From contig NZ_JOIX01000010.1 in NCBI RefSeq assembly GCF_000720175.1, positions 1 through 64,000 on the forward strand: a DNA stretch of 64,000 nucleotides, written 5' to 3'. Under the pieces are notes generated by a model. That model did not search any database. It was not told the DNA's origin and was given only the letters and a program-made list of their open reading frames with translations. The number at the start of each line of letters is the position of its first letter. The stretch's first letter is position 1. The position numbers and the translations under genes were made by a program. Positions 7,640 through 16,017 of the stretch are shown piece by piece. The DNA is from Streptomyces sp. NRRL S-337. GTDB taxonomy: Bacteria > Actinomycetota > Actinomycetes > Streptomycetales > Streptomycetaceae.

Positions 7640-7666
7640 GGTACGGCGCAGGGGTGCCGGCCGTCG

Positions 7667-8209
7667 TCAGGGAGCGGGCTGGTACTTGTAGCCGATGCCG
7701 AAGACCGTGCGGATCGAATCACGCAGGCCCGGCCCGAGGCGGCGGCGCAGCCGGGCGATGTGCACGTCGACGGTGCGGGTGCTCGACTGGCAGCTCGGCC
7801 AGACCGCGGCCATCAGCTGCTCCCGGGTGAAGGCCCGCTGGGGATGCCGGACGAGGTGCGCGAGCAGATCGAACTCCAGCTTGGGCAGGCCGAGTTGGCG
7901 GCCCTTGATGAAGACCGTGCGGGCCGCGTTGTCGATCTGGATCGGCTCCGGGCGGGGGGCCGGCCCGGCCGCCGGCTCCTCGGGACGGGGCGGGTTCTCA
8001 CCCGGTGGGGCCAGGATGATGTGGACCTCGTCCGAGGGCAGCCGGTGCACCGAGACGGGCTCCAGGGAGTGCAGCGTCAGTTGCCAGGTGCCGTCCGGGA
8101 GCCGGTCGACCGCCAGGGGTGGCCCTTCGCCGGGCCCGGCCGTCACCGGGCGGCCGAAATCGGCGTCCGGTCGCAACGCAAGCGGGGTCGTCGAGGAGTT
8201 CATAAACAT
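7667..8209 (-). CDS. receiver-less winged-helix (OmpR/PhoB-type) regulator
   Basis: 180 aa. The last 90 residues form a trans_reg_C winged helix (LPKLEFDLLAHLVRHPQRAF, then VDVHIARLRRRLG and RTVFGIGYKY), the DNA-binding half of OmpR/PhoB regulators. The N-terminal half is not a receiver domain: it lacks the acidic pocket and phospho-Asp and is Pro-rich before the DNA-binding part. It is therefore not expected to be phosphorylated by a histidine kinase. Its stop is 27 bp from that of the HoxX-like gene (convergent). It is a plausible pathway regulator of the GCIS locus. Starts ATG 8209 and ATG 8203 are both possible; neither has an ideal ribosome site. Confidence 0.8.
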   Translation of the reverse strand: MFMNSSTTPLALRPDADFGRPVTAGPGEGPPLAVDRLPDGTWQLTLHSLEPVSVHRLPSDEVHIILAPPGENPPRPEEPAAGPAPRPEPIQIDNAARTVFIKGRQLGLPKLEFDLLAHLVRHPQRAFTREQLMAAVWPSCQSSTRTVDVHIARLRRRLGPGLRDSIRTVFGIGYKYQPAP

Positions 8210-9191
8210 GATCTGGGCCCATTCCTCTTGCAAAGCAGGCGTGTACGGACAGACATGGCGGTGCTCGACGTTCGAAGGGTGCCGAGGTGCTGTGCAGCCA
8301 TCGCGACGTTGATCCGGTGGTGGGGCGTGGTGGCGAACAGGCACGTGGGAGGCGGCTGCGCCCAACGGGGGCAATCGCTCCGTCCGTGCCTCAAGAACGT
8401 TCGCGCCCATGCCCGTACTCGGCCATGGCGTGGTGCGTGACCACGGCCTCCGGTCGGAACGAACGCTACATGTGATCGCGCGCTTCCGGAAAGTAGCTTC
8501 CGCTAATTTCGGTTGCTCTTGGGTCGAATCCATGCTTGCGGTGCGCCAACTCCCTTGGCGAAAGCGTGGGTTGTGACCGGCCCGGGATGTCGTTTCGTTC
8601 AACGAAGGTGCGAAAAATTGCCGCAGCCTGAGGGTTCGTCATCAGTGTGGGAGTCGTTTGCGCCTGGAAGTGCGCCGCGTAGACGCCCGGATCAGTGTCC
8701 GCGCCGCGCTCGCGCCGACTTCTCGGCAGGAGAGCGGGCTCCCGTCCGGCATGGCCGGAAATCGCGGGCGAACTGACCGAGACGCGGGGGTGGTGGGTGC
8801 ACAGGTAGGTCCGGTCCGACGGATCGGCGGTCGTTGCGGGGTGCCGGACGGCGGAGTCGGGCGCGATACGGAGGGGTAGGGCGTCGACGGCCTCCACTTG
8901 TGGAGGGTGGGTGAACGCCTGAATATGCCAATTAAATGCGCTGCGGCCGGACGGCGGTCAAAGTGAAGCGGAGTCCGGGAAGTTGGCCGGAAAATGGTTT
9001 CCTCTTCAATCTCTTTCTCCGGGTCAGAGCAAAAGGGTGCGGAACCAGATATTCCAGGCGACTGTTTTCCTGGTGAGTTGATGATGAGTAGGGTGTGGCC
9101 CGCTGCTGCTCGACCGGTGGCAGGGCCAGCTGAATTCGGCGCGGCTGGAATGCGGTGTGGCGGATGACGCCTTCGTGACCGGGAGGGGACC
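8210..9191. other. long intergenic region (about 980 bp), no convincing gene
   Basis: Open frames here lack ribosome sites and normal codon bias. The region is AT-richer than the average at 8480-8640 and 8920-9110, as in regulatory DNA. Visible elements: direct repeat GCTTCCG at 8482 and 8496 (14-bp period) and inverted repeat TTCGTT-C-AACGAA at 8594-8606. It separates divergent genes (regulator on the left, helical-repeat protein on the right), so it must contain both promoters; a small RNA cannot be excluded. Confidence 0.6.
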
Positions 9192-10154
9192 ATGGCGGCC
9201 GGCTCATTCGAGGGGCAGTACGTGTGGAGTCCGGCGGCCGACGACCGGGCGCTGGCCCGGGCATGCATGGACGTCACCGCCGGGCGGTACCTGAGCGCCC
9301 ACGACGTCCTGAAGGAAACCCGCGACGATTTCGAGGTCCGCGCCCACCGCTCGCTCGTCCTGGCCTCCGTCGCCGCCGACTCGGACCTCGCCGAACGCTG
9401 GCTGGCCGAGGAGCCCGGCCCGGAGGCCGCCCTGCTCTGGGCCCGGGTGGCCATGCTGCGGGCGCTGCGCATGGCGGACGCCGGCGCCGGCGACCGGCGG
9501 CAGGGCGCGCTGGCGCGGATCGCCCGGGCGGCGTGCGACCGGGCCGCGAAACTGCTGCCCGAGGACCCCACCCCCTGGGTCGCTCAGCTGGCGCTGACCC
9601 GCCTCGATCGCCCGCTGGACCCCGCGCCACAAGGACTGCTGACCGCGCCGGCCGGCCCCTGGTACCTCTTCGCCCACATCCTCCGGCTCGACCCCTGGCA
9701 CCGGGAGGCGCACCACCGCTTCCTGTCCTTCTTCTTCCCCCGGTACGGCGGTTCGTCCAGCGCGAGCTGGGACGTGGCCGCGTTCCTCAGCCAGCGGGCG
9801 CCGGCCACCTCGGCGCTGCGGCTGCTGCCGCTGGTGGCCCTGGTCGAGGACTACAACCCGGCGGCGCCGCTCGCCGACCACACCTGGGAACAGCCGCAGT
9901 GGATCACCGCGGCGCTGAGCATCTACCGCAATTGGCTGCCGCAGGTGGCCGGCTACCGATTCACTCCGGTACTCGATCTCGCTTACCTGGCGCACGCGTT
10001 GTACATGGCGAAACGCGAATTCGAGGCGCGCGAGGTCCTCACGGCGATGGGGCCGTACGCCTCCCGCATGCCCTGGAGCGCATTCGGCGATCCGGCGGAG
10101 CAATTGTCGAAAGCCAGACGTTCCTGCGGTCTCCCGGTACCGCACGACACCTGA
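9192..10154 (+). CDS. helical-repeat (TPR-like) conserved hypothetical protein
   Basis: 320 aa, cytosolic, no signal peptide. Ala/Leu-rich paired helices over most of the length (for example RYLSAHDVLKETRDDFEVRA and LAYLAHALYMAKREFEAREV) suggest a TPR-like solenoid. A Trp/Pro/His segment (PWYLFAHILRLDPWHREAHH) interrupts it near residue 160. I do not recognise a named family and no catalytic motif is visible; it may be a protein-interaction scaffold. ATG 9192 has GGGAGGGG just upstream. The permease gene starts 32 bp downstream on the same strand, so the two are probably co-transcribed. Confidence 0.7.
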   Translation: MAAGSFEGQYVWSPAADDRALARACMDVTAGRYLSAHDVLKETRDDFEVRAHRSLVLASVAADSDLAERWLAEEPGPEAALLWARVAMLRALRMADAGAGDRRQGALARIARAACDRAAKLLPEDPTPWVAQLALTRLDRPLDPAPQGLLTAPAGPWYLFAHILRLDPWHREAHHRFLSFFFPRYGGSSSASWDVAAFLSQRAPATSALRLLPLVALVEDYNPAAPLADHTWEQPQWITAALSIYRNWLPQVAGYRFTPVLDLAYLAHALYMAKREFEAREVLTAMGPYASRMPWSAFGDPAEQLSKARRSCGLPVPHDT

Positions 10155-10186
10155 CGCAGAAAATTCCCCCCAGAAAGGTAGCGGTT

Positions 10187-11725
10187 GTGTCCGAGCGCAC
10201 GTCAATAACCCGCTCGAAATCCCCCCGCCCGGTCGACCCGGCCACCCTCGACGATGACGCCACACTGCACGCCATGGGCTATCCGCGGAAACTCACCCGG
10301 AGATTCCGCGCGTTCGACAATTTCGCCATCTCGTTCACCATCATCAACATCATCTCCGGGATCTTCTCGTCCTTCGGATTCGGCATGAACGCGGGCGGGC
10401 CGCGGATCCTCGTCTTCGGCTGGATCGGCGTGTCGGTCATGGTGCTGTTCGTCGGCGCCGCGATGGCCGAGATCGCCTCCGCCTACCCGACCAGCGGCGC
10501 GCTCTACTTCTCGGCCGGCAAGCTGGCCAAGCGGCACCAGGGCGCCTGGTCCTGGTACACCGGCTGGCTGAACTTCGTCGGCCAGGTCGGCGGCACCGCC
10601 GCCACCAACTTCGCGGCTGCCACCTTCATCCAGGCGTTCCTCGCGATGCAGTGGCCGTCCTACACGCCGACGGCGCAGCAGACCGTGCTCATCACCGCCG
10701 CCATCCTGCTCGTCCAGGCACTCGCGAACACGTATACCGTCCGGCTCGTTGCACTGGTGAACCGGATTTCCGTCTGGTGGCTGCTGATCGGCATGGTGGT
10801 GATCGTCGGTGCGCTCACCTTTGTTCCGGACCAGCACCAATCGCCCTCGTTCGCCACCCACTTCGTCAACAACACCGGCTTCACCAACGCGATGTACGGC
10901 GGAATGCTGGGACTGCTCGTCACCAGCTGGACCTTCACCGGTTTCGACGGCAGTTTCCACATGTCCGAAGAAACCGTGAAGGCGACGGTCAACGCGCCCC
11001 GCGGCATCATGCGGTCCATCACCTACTCCGCGATCACCGGGCTGATCCTCATGCTCGCCCTGGTCTATGCGATTCGCGACTACGGCCACGCGGCGGGCGC
11101 CGAGGCGCCGCCGGTGCAGATTCTCATCGACGCGCTCGGCCAAAGCACCGCCAAGTTCCTGCTGTTGATCGTCATCGGCGCGATGCTGTTCTGCGGGCTC
11201 GCCAACATGACCAGCAATACCCGGCAGATCTTCGCCTTCTCCCGGGACGGCGCGATGCCGGGCTCCCGCTGGTGGCATTCGGTGTCCGCCCGCACCCGTA
11301 CACCCGTCAAGGCGGTCTGGCTCGCGGCGGCCTGCCCGCTGGTGCTGGTGGTGCCCGGCTGGTGGTCGCACACCGCCTTCACCGCGGTGGTGAGCGTCAA
11401 CGTCGTCGGGCTCTTCCTCGCCTACGCCGTGCCGATCTTCCTGCGGCTGCGGCTCGACGACTTCCAGGCCGGCCCGTGGCACCTGGGCCGTCACGGCAAG
11501 CCGGTCGCGGCGATCGCGGTGGTCTGGATCCTGATCAGCAACGTGCTGTTCATGCTGCCGCAGGCGTCCCCGATCACCCCCGACTCCTTCAACTACGCGC
11601 CGCTCGCCCTGGCCGTGGTGCTCGTCATCGCCACCGTCTGGTGGTTCGCCACCGCCCGCCGGCGCTTCCAGGGCCCGGTCAGCTACGGCCGCCCGGACGA
11701 GGTCGCCGCGATGGACCTCATCTAG
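10187..11725 (+). CDS. APC-superfamily amino-acid permease
   Basis: 512 aa with about 12 hydrophobic helices, cytoplasmic membrane. The first helix contains SFTIINIISGIFSSFGFGMN, the unwound substrate-binding TM1 of APC permeases, and the intracellular loop SMTSNTRQIFAFSRDGAMPG-like segment (here NMTSNTRQIFAFSRDGAMPG) is diagnostic for the eukaryotic-like amino-acid/choline/GABA permease group. It likely imports an amino acid, amine or GABA by proton symport. GTG 10187 is preceded by AAAGG. It lies 32 bp after the helical-repeat gene and 74 bp before the GNAT gene. Confidence 0.9.
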   Translation: MSERTSITRSKSPRPVDPATLDDDATLHAMGYPRKLTRRFRAFDNFAISFTIINIISGIFSSFGFGMNAGGPRILVFGWIGVSVMVLFVGAAMAEIASAYPTSGALYFSAGKLAKRHQGAWSWYTGWLNFVGQVGGTAATNFAAATFIQAFLAMQWPSYTPTAQQTVLITAAILLVQALANTYTVRLVALVNRISVWWLLIGMVVIVGALTFVPDQHQSPSFATHFVNNTGFTNAMYGGMLGLLVTSWTFTGFDGSFHMSEETVKATVNAPRGIMRSITYSAITGLILMLALVYAIRDYGHAAGAEAPPVQILIDALGQSTAKFLLLIVIGAMLFCGLANMTSNTRQIFAFSRDGAMPGSRWWHSVSARTRTPVKAVWLAAACPLVLVVPGWWSHTAFTAVVSVNVVGLFLAYAVPIFLRLRLDDFQAGPWHLGRHGKPVAAIAVVWILISNVLFMLPQASPITPDSFNYAPLALAVVLVIATVWWFATARRRFQGPVSYGRPDEVAAMDLI

Positions 11726-11799
11726 GACACCAGGCACCTCTGCCTCCGCTGTCCCCGACTCCCGCTGCCCCCACACCGGAAGGGACCCGATCATCCGCC

Positions 11800-12657
11800 A
11801 TGCCCGCCACCGATGAACTCACCGTCACCACCGCCACGCCGGACGACTGGCAGCAGGTGGTGCAGTGGGCCGCCGACGAGGAGTGGAACCCCGGCCGCGA
11901 CGACACCGCGTGCTTCCACCCCACCGACCCGGACGGCTTCTTCCTGGGCCGCCGCGGCACCCGGCCCGTCTCCGCGGTCTCCGTCGTCAACTACTCCGCG
12001 TCCTACGCCTTCCTCGGCTACTACCTCGTCCACCCCGACCTCCGCGGACAGGGCCTGGGCCTGGCGACCTGGCGCGCCGCCGTCCCGCACGCCGGGACCC
12101 GGACCGTCGGCCTCGACGCCGTCCCGGCCCAGCAGGCCACCTACCGGCGCGCCGGATTCACCCCCGCCTACGAGACCGTCCGCTACGGAGGGCGGCCCGG
12201 CCGCGACGGCACCCCGCCGCCGCCCGAGGTCGTCCCCGTCACCGGCTCCCACCTCGACGCGCTCGCCGCCCACGACCGGCGCTGCTTCCCCGCCGACCGG
12301 CGCCGCTTCGTCACCCGCTGGCTGACCGCCCCCGGCCACACCGCCCGGGCGTATCTGCGCGACGGTGAGATCGCCGGCTACGGGGTGCTGCGCCCGGCCC
12401 GCACCGGTCACCGCATCGGCCCGCTCTTCGCCGACACCGACCGGGTCGCCGAGGCGCTCCTCGACGCCCTGGTGGCCACCCTCGCCCCCACCGACGAGGT
12501 CTTCCTCGACATCCCCGGCCCCCGGTCCGGTGCCCACGCCCTGGCCACCCGCCGCGGCCTGACCCCCCGCTCCCACACCGTCCGCATGTACACCGGCCCG
12601 GTCCCCCCGACGGACCAGCACCGCACGTACGGCGTAACGAGCCTGGAACTGGGCTGA
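11800..12657 (+). CDS. two-domain GNAT acetyltransferase
   Basis: 285 aa with two GNAT folds in tandem. The N-terminal domain has YLVHPDLRGQGLGLATW, which fits the acetyl-CoA pyrophosphate-binding motif (R/Q-x-x-G-x-G/A). The C-terminal domain (about residues 145-285) is more divergent and matches the second domain of YitH/HolE-type double GNATs (GPLFADTDRVAEALLDAL). The acetyl acceptor is unknown; amines or amino acids are typical. ATG 11800 follows GGAAGGGA by about 15 nt. The stop codon overlaps a large terminator hairpin shared with the convergent DinB gene. Confidence 0.85.
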   Translation: MPATDELTVTTATPDDWQQVVQWAADEEWNPGRDDTACFHPTDPDGFFLGRRGTRPVSAVSVVNYSASYAFLGYYLVHPDLRGQGLGLATWRAAVPHAGTRTVGLDAVPAQQATYRRAGFTPAYETVRYGGRPGRDGTPPPPEVVPVTGSHLDALAAHDRRCFPADRRRFVTRWLTAPGHTARAYLRDGEIAGYGVLRPARTGHRIGPLFADTDRVAEALLDALVATLAPTDEVFLDIPGPRSGAHALATRRGLTPRSHTVRMYTGPVPPTDQHRTYGVTSLELG

Positions 12658-12705
12658 CCGTCCGGGCGCCCACGGGCCGGGCGGCCTGTGGGACGCCCGG
12701 ACGGT
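12657..12705. terminator. bidirectional terminator between GNAT and DinB genes
   Basis: A 17-bp stem with one bulged A pairs 12657-12673 (ACCGTCCGGGCGCCCAC) with 12688-12705, around a 14-nt loop. It touches the stop codons of both convergent genes. Confidence 0.85.
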
Positions 12706-13212
12706 TCAGGCGCCCACGGTGCCGTCGATGCCCTCGCGGAGGAAGTCCGCGTGGCCGTTGTGACGGGCGTATTCGTGGATGAGGTGGAGCATGACCAGGC
12801 GGAGCGAGACATGTTCGCCCCAGCGGGGCTGGTAGCCGGTGACGTCGAGGGACGGGGCCTGCTGCTCGATGCGGCGGGCGTGCGCCACCTCCTCCTGCCA
12901 GGCGGCGAACGCCTCGGCGCCGGTGGAGCCGTTCGGGTCGTAGGCCGCCTGGTAGTCGCCCTCGGCGGACCAGACGAGCGGGACGTCCTCGCCGTTGATC
13001 ACCCGGCGGAACCACGTGCGCTCCACCTCGGCCATATGGCGTACCAGGCCGAGCAGGGTGAGCGTGGAGGGCGGCATCGAGCGGCGGCGCAGGTCCTCGT
13101 CGGACAGGCCCTCGGCCTTCATGGCGAGGGTCGCGCGGTGGAAGTCGAGGAAGGCGCGCAGGGTCTCCCGTTCGCCGGCGCGTACGGGTGGGGAGATGCG
13201 TTCGGTGGTCAT
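12706..13212 (-). CDS. DinB/DUF664-family protein
   Basis: 168 aa. The sequence has the DUF664 pattern: FLDFHRATLAMKAEGLSDED, SMPPSTLTLLGLVRHMAEVE and LHLIHEYARHNGHADFLRE. The His residues in LVRHMAEVE and of HEYARHNGHAD form the metal site of the DinB four-helix fold. Relatives include mycothiol-dependent S-transferases, so thiol chemistry is one possibility, but no substrate can be assigned. ATG 13212 is a standard start, with a divergent lipoprotein gene 133 bp away. Confidence 0.9.
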   Translation of the reverse strand: MTTERISPPVRAGERETLRAFLDFHRATLAMKAEGLSDEDLRRRSMPPSTLTLLGLVRHMAEVERTWFRRVINGEDVPLVWSAEGDYQAAYDPNGSTGAEAFAAWQEEVAHARRIEQQAPSLDVTGYQPRWGEHVSLRLVMLHLIHEYARHNGHADFLREGIDGTVGA

Positions 13213-13345
13213 GCCGGTCCTTCGGGGGGTGTCAGGGGTGGGAGGTGGCCGGGGCCTCCGGGCGGCGGAGCGGGGAAGTAGCGGACCGTCCCGGTCTGGG
13301 GGACGATCTTCGTGAGTGCTCCGTAGCGCGCCGGGGAGGCGGCCG

Positions 13346-14173
13346 ATGGGATCTTCCCGAGTGGTGCGGGCCGCCGCAAGCCTTTTTCTGCTGCTCGCCG
13401 CCGCGGGCTGCGCCCATGACGGCGACACGGCCGCCCCGTCGCCGGGCCCGCGGGGCCCCGGGCCCTGGCACCGGGTCTTCGCCGACGACTTCAGCGGCGA
13501 CCGGCTCAACACCGCGAAGTGGACCACCTGTTACGACTGGAACCGGGGCGGGTGCACCAACCGCGGCAACGACGAGCTGGAGTGGTACCGGCCCGGCCAG
13601 GTCTCGGTCGGCGGCGGCCGGCTCACCCTGACCGCACAGCGGCGGACCACCCGAGGGACGGACGGCCGCGACTACCCCTGGTCCTCCGGCATGGTCTCCA
13701 CCGGCCGCAGCTCCTGGAACGCCCGCCCGCGCGCCGTCTTCACCTACGGCTACTTCGAGGCCTCGGTGCGCATCCCCGGGCGGCGCGGGATGCTGCCGGC
13801 CTTCTGGCTGATGCCGGCCTCGCGGTTCACGCCCCCCGAGATCGACATCGCCGAGGTGCTGCAGACGCCCCGGCGTATCGACATGACGGTGCACTGGCGG
13901 GGGCCGGACGGCGGGGAACGGGCGACCGCGGGGAGTTTCGGGCCGGTGGACTTCCCGGCCGGTCACCACGTGTTCGCGCTGAACTGGGAACGTGACGCGC
14001 TCAGCTGGTACATCGACGGTGAGCTCAGGTTCCGGGTGACCGATCCCGCGAAGATCCCGCATGTGCCGATGGAACTGCTCTTCACCCTCGCGGTCGGATT
14101 CCCCGAGCTGCCGCCGCCGGACGTGCATCTGGCCCACATGTCGGTGGACTGGGTGCGGGTCTGGCAGCACTGA
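13346..14173 (+). CDS. secreted GH16 lipoprotein (beta-glucanase type)
   Basis: 275 aa. The N-terminus is a lipoprotein signal (FLLLAAAGC, lipid Cys at 22) followed by a Pro/Gly linker. The catalytic domain is a GH16 jelly roll with nucleophile, helper Asp and acid/base in EIDIAE (165-170); aromatic cleft residues include WHRVFADDFS and AFWLMPAS. The family cleaves beta-1,3 or beta-1,3/1,4-glucans and related polymers. ATG 13346 has GGAGGCGG upstream. The enzyme would be anchored outside the cell, facing the convergent secreted protease gene. Confidence 0.92.
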   Translation: MGSSRVVRAAASLFLLLAAAGCAHDGDTAAPSPGPRGPGPWHRVFADDFSGDRLNTAKWTTCYDWNRGGCTNRGNDELEWYRPGQVSVGGGRLTLTAQRRTTRGTDGRDYPWSSGMVSTGRSSWNARPRAVFTYGYFEASVRIPGRRGMLPAFWLMPASRFTPPEIDIAEVLQTPRRIDMTVHWRGPDGGERATAGSFGPVDFPAGHHVFALNWERDALSWYIDGELRFRVTDPAKIPHVPMELLFTLAVGFPELPPPDVHLAHMSVDWVRVWQH

Positions 14174-14183
14174 TCTGGTGGCG

Positions 14184-14225
14184 GCACGGGCCCGGACCCA
14201 CGGCGCCTGCCGGGCGGGCCCGTGC
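14184..14225. terminator. bidirectional terminator between GH16 and S1 protease genes
   Basis: Perfect 11-bp inverted repeat GCACGGGCCCG (14184-14194) and CGGGCCCGTGC (14215-14225) with a 20-nt loop, placed between two convergent stop codons. Confidence 0.85.
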
Positions 14226-14238
14226 GCTTGGGACGGAC

Positions 14239-15006
14239 TCAGGTGGCGAGGTGGAAACCGGCGCCGACGCCGCCGTGGGCGTTCATCTCGTCGAGGATGC
14301 TCAGGATCGGCGAACTGTGCTGGACGCCCCAGGCGTTGCCGACCAGCGTCCGGCCGTCGACGACGGGGGAACCGGAGTCACCGCCGTCGGTCCAGATGAG
14401 GTGGGTGAACCAGATGTCGTGGGTGCCCAGCTTGATGCCGCAGGTCAGGCCGGTGCGGTGGCCTTCCTTGCACATCCGGGTGCCGTTGGCGGGCGGGGCG
14501 CCGAGGGAGGTGATGGTGACGCCGCCGACCGTGCTGGTCGGCGCGACCCGGCTCTCGTCCAGCTTGATCACCGCGTAGTCCAGGCCCTTGGGGCCGGAGT
14601 TGAGCAGGTTGTTGGGGGTGCTGACGTAGGTCACCGTGCCGATGACGCCGGTGTCCAGGTCGGGGCGGCTGTCGGCGAGCGGCGCGGGGGAGAAGGCCGT
14701 CCCGGCGGGGGAGCGGTCCCGGTAGACCTTCTCGCCGACCAGTTTGTTGCCCGCCTCGTCGATGAAGCAGTGGGCGTTGGTCAGGGCCACGAGATTGCCG
14801 GCCGCGTCCCGGCCGACCGCGGTGAGCGTGCACACGTAGAAGCCGGTGGGCTCCTGCGGGGTCGGTTGCAGCCGGAAGATGATCCCGGTGCCGCCCCCGA
14901 CGGCCGTACGGGTGTCCGCGCTCGCGGACGGGGCGGTGACCAGGGACAGGGTGGTCAGGAGGAGGGCGAGGCCAAGGGCGCGTAACGCGCGTAAGCGACG
15001 TGACAT
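14239..15006 (-). CDS. secreted trypsin-like (S1) serine protease
   Basis: 255 aa with a Sec signal peptide (basic start, LALLLTTLSLVTA core, cleavage near ASA-DT at 30). The catalytic triad is visible: H79 in TNAHC, D143 in GLDYAVIKL and S211 in GGDSGSP. The chain is compact and lacks the propeptide of streptogrisins, resembling Streptomyces extracellular proteins annotated as trypsin-like peptidases. Cys residues at 59/80 and 179/189 could form disulfides. ATG 15006 gives the best signal peptide; an upstream in-frame extension has no ribosome site. Confidence 0.9.
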   Translation of the reverse strand: MSRRLRALRALGLALLLTTLSLVTAPSASADTRTAVGGGTGIIFRLQPTPQEPTGFYVCTLTAVGRDAAGNLVALTNAHCFIDEAGNKLVGEKVYRDRSPAGTAFSPAPLADSRPDLDTGVIGTVTYVSTPNNLLNSGPKGLDYAVIKLDESRVAPTSTVGGVTITSLGAPPANGTRMCKEGHRTGLTCGIKLGTHDIWFTHLIWTDGGDSGSPVVDGRTLVGNAWGVQHSSPILSILDEMNAHGGVGAGFHLAT

Positions 15007-15136
15007 GGAAACACTTCCCGTGCGGGGCCTGGACGGCCGGGCGACGATGTCGGCTCCAGCCAACCGCTGAACGCGCTCCACGGGGAGGCAATCATCCACT
15101 TTGGACTATGTGAGGTGTGTCACGCCACCGGATGTG

Positions 15137-15973
15137 TCAGGCCGTTTCCCGTCGCAGGGTGCCGGATGCCGACGGCCCGCCGACCGGACGGCCGAGCAGG
15201 GCACGGGTGCGGCGGTACAGGCGCCAGCCCGTCGTGCGAAAGGACTCCCCGGCGGGATTCACCGGCGCGCCGCCGCCGTGCACCCACTGGGCGAACAGCT
15301 CCGGCCGGGTGTCCGCCCGGACCATCAGGCGGGGGATGCGCATCGGGTCGCGGTCAGCCGTGGCGAGGGCGTTGCGCACTGCGCAGGACGAGGTCCAGCC
15401 CGCCTCCCGTACCGTGCGGCGGACCGCACTGCTGGAGTAGCCGTGCGGATAGGCGAAGGCGTAAACGGGGTGGCTGAGCGCGTCCTCCAGCCGCCGCTTG
15501 CAGTCGACGACCTCGTGCCAGACGCGCTGCGCGGGCACGGCGTCCAGCTGGGGGTGGGTGACGGTGTGGCCGCCGATCTCGATGCCGAGCGCGTCCAGGG
15601 TGGCGATCTGGCGCCAGCTCAGCATGGCGGCGGGCGGCAGCAGACTGCCCTCCGGGGCGCCGCCGGGCGGATGCACGGCACCGGTGGTGATGAACACCGT
15701 CGCGGGCAGGGCGCGTTCGGTGAGCAGCGGTGCCACCGACCAGTAGAAGTCCGCGTAGCCGTCGTCGAAGGTCAGCACCGCGCAGCGGGCGGGCAGCGCG
15801 GGCCCCCCGCGGATCGCGGCGACCAGCCGGCGCAGCGGGACCACGGTGAGCCCGGCGTCCGCGATGCGGTCGAGCTGTTCGGTGAAGGCCCGGGGGGTGA
15901 CCGTGTACGGCGCGATCCAGGGCGGCGGATCGCTGGTCACCGAGTGGTAGAGGAAGACGGGCACGGCGCTCAT
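15137..15973 (-). CDS. polysaccharide deacetylase (CE4/NodB fold)
   Basis: 278 aa. NodB motifs are visible: TFDDG at 68-72 (catalytic base and metal Asp), HTVTH at 136-140 (metal His pair) and FAYPHG at 173-178. It removes N- or O-acetyl groups from a carbohydrate polymer. No clear signal peptide is seen, so it may act at the membrane face on an intermediate or leave by another route. It starts 44 bp after the stop of the GT2-membrane fusion, making it the last gene of the five-gene glycan operon. Confidence 0.92.
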   Translation of the reverse strand: MSAVPVFLYHSVTSDPPPWIAPYTVTPRAFTEQLDRIADAGLTVVPLRRLVAAIRGGPALPARCAVLTFDDGYADFYWSVAPLLTERALPATVFITTGAVHPPGGAPEGSLLPPAAMLSWRQIATLDALGIEIGGHTVTHPQLDAVPAQRVWHEVVDCKRRLEDALSHPVYAFAYPHGYSSSAVRRTVREAGWTSSCAVRNALATADRDPMRIPRLMVRADTRPELFAQWVHGGGAPVNPAGESFRTTGWRLYRRTRALLGRPVGGPSASGTLRRETA

Positions 15974-16017
15974 GACCGGTGTCCTTTCAGGGCCCCCGTA
16001 CGGAACCGGTAGGGCTC

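Noticed and set aside
8466..8897. 143-codon minus-strand frame in the gap near 8.5 kb
   Set aside because: No ribosome site and no recognised motif; composition is irregular. Left as intergenic.
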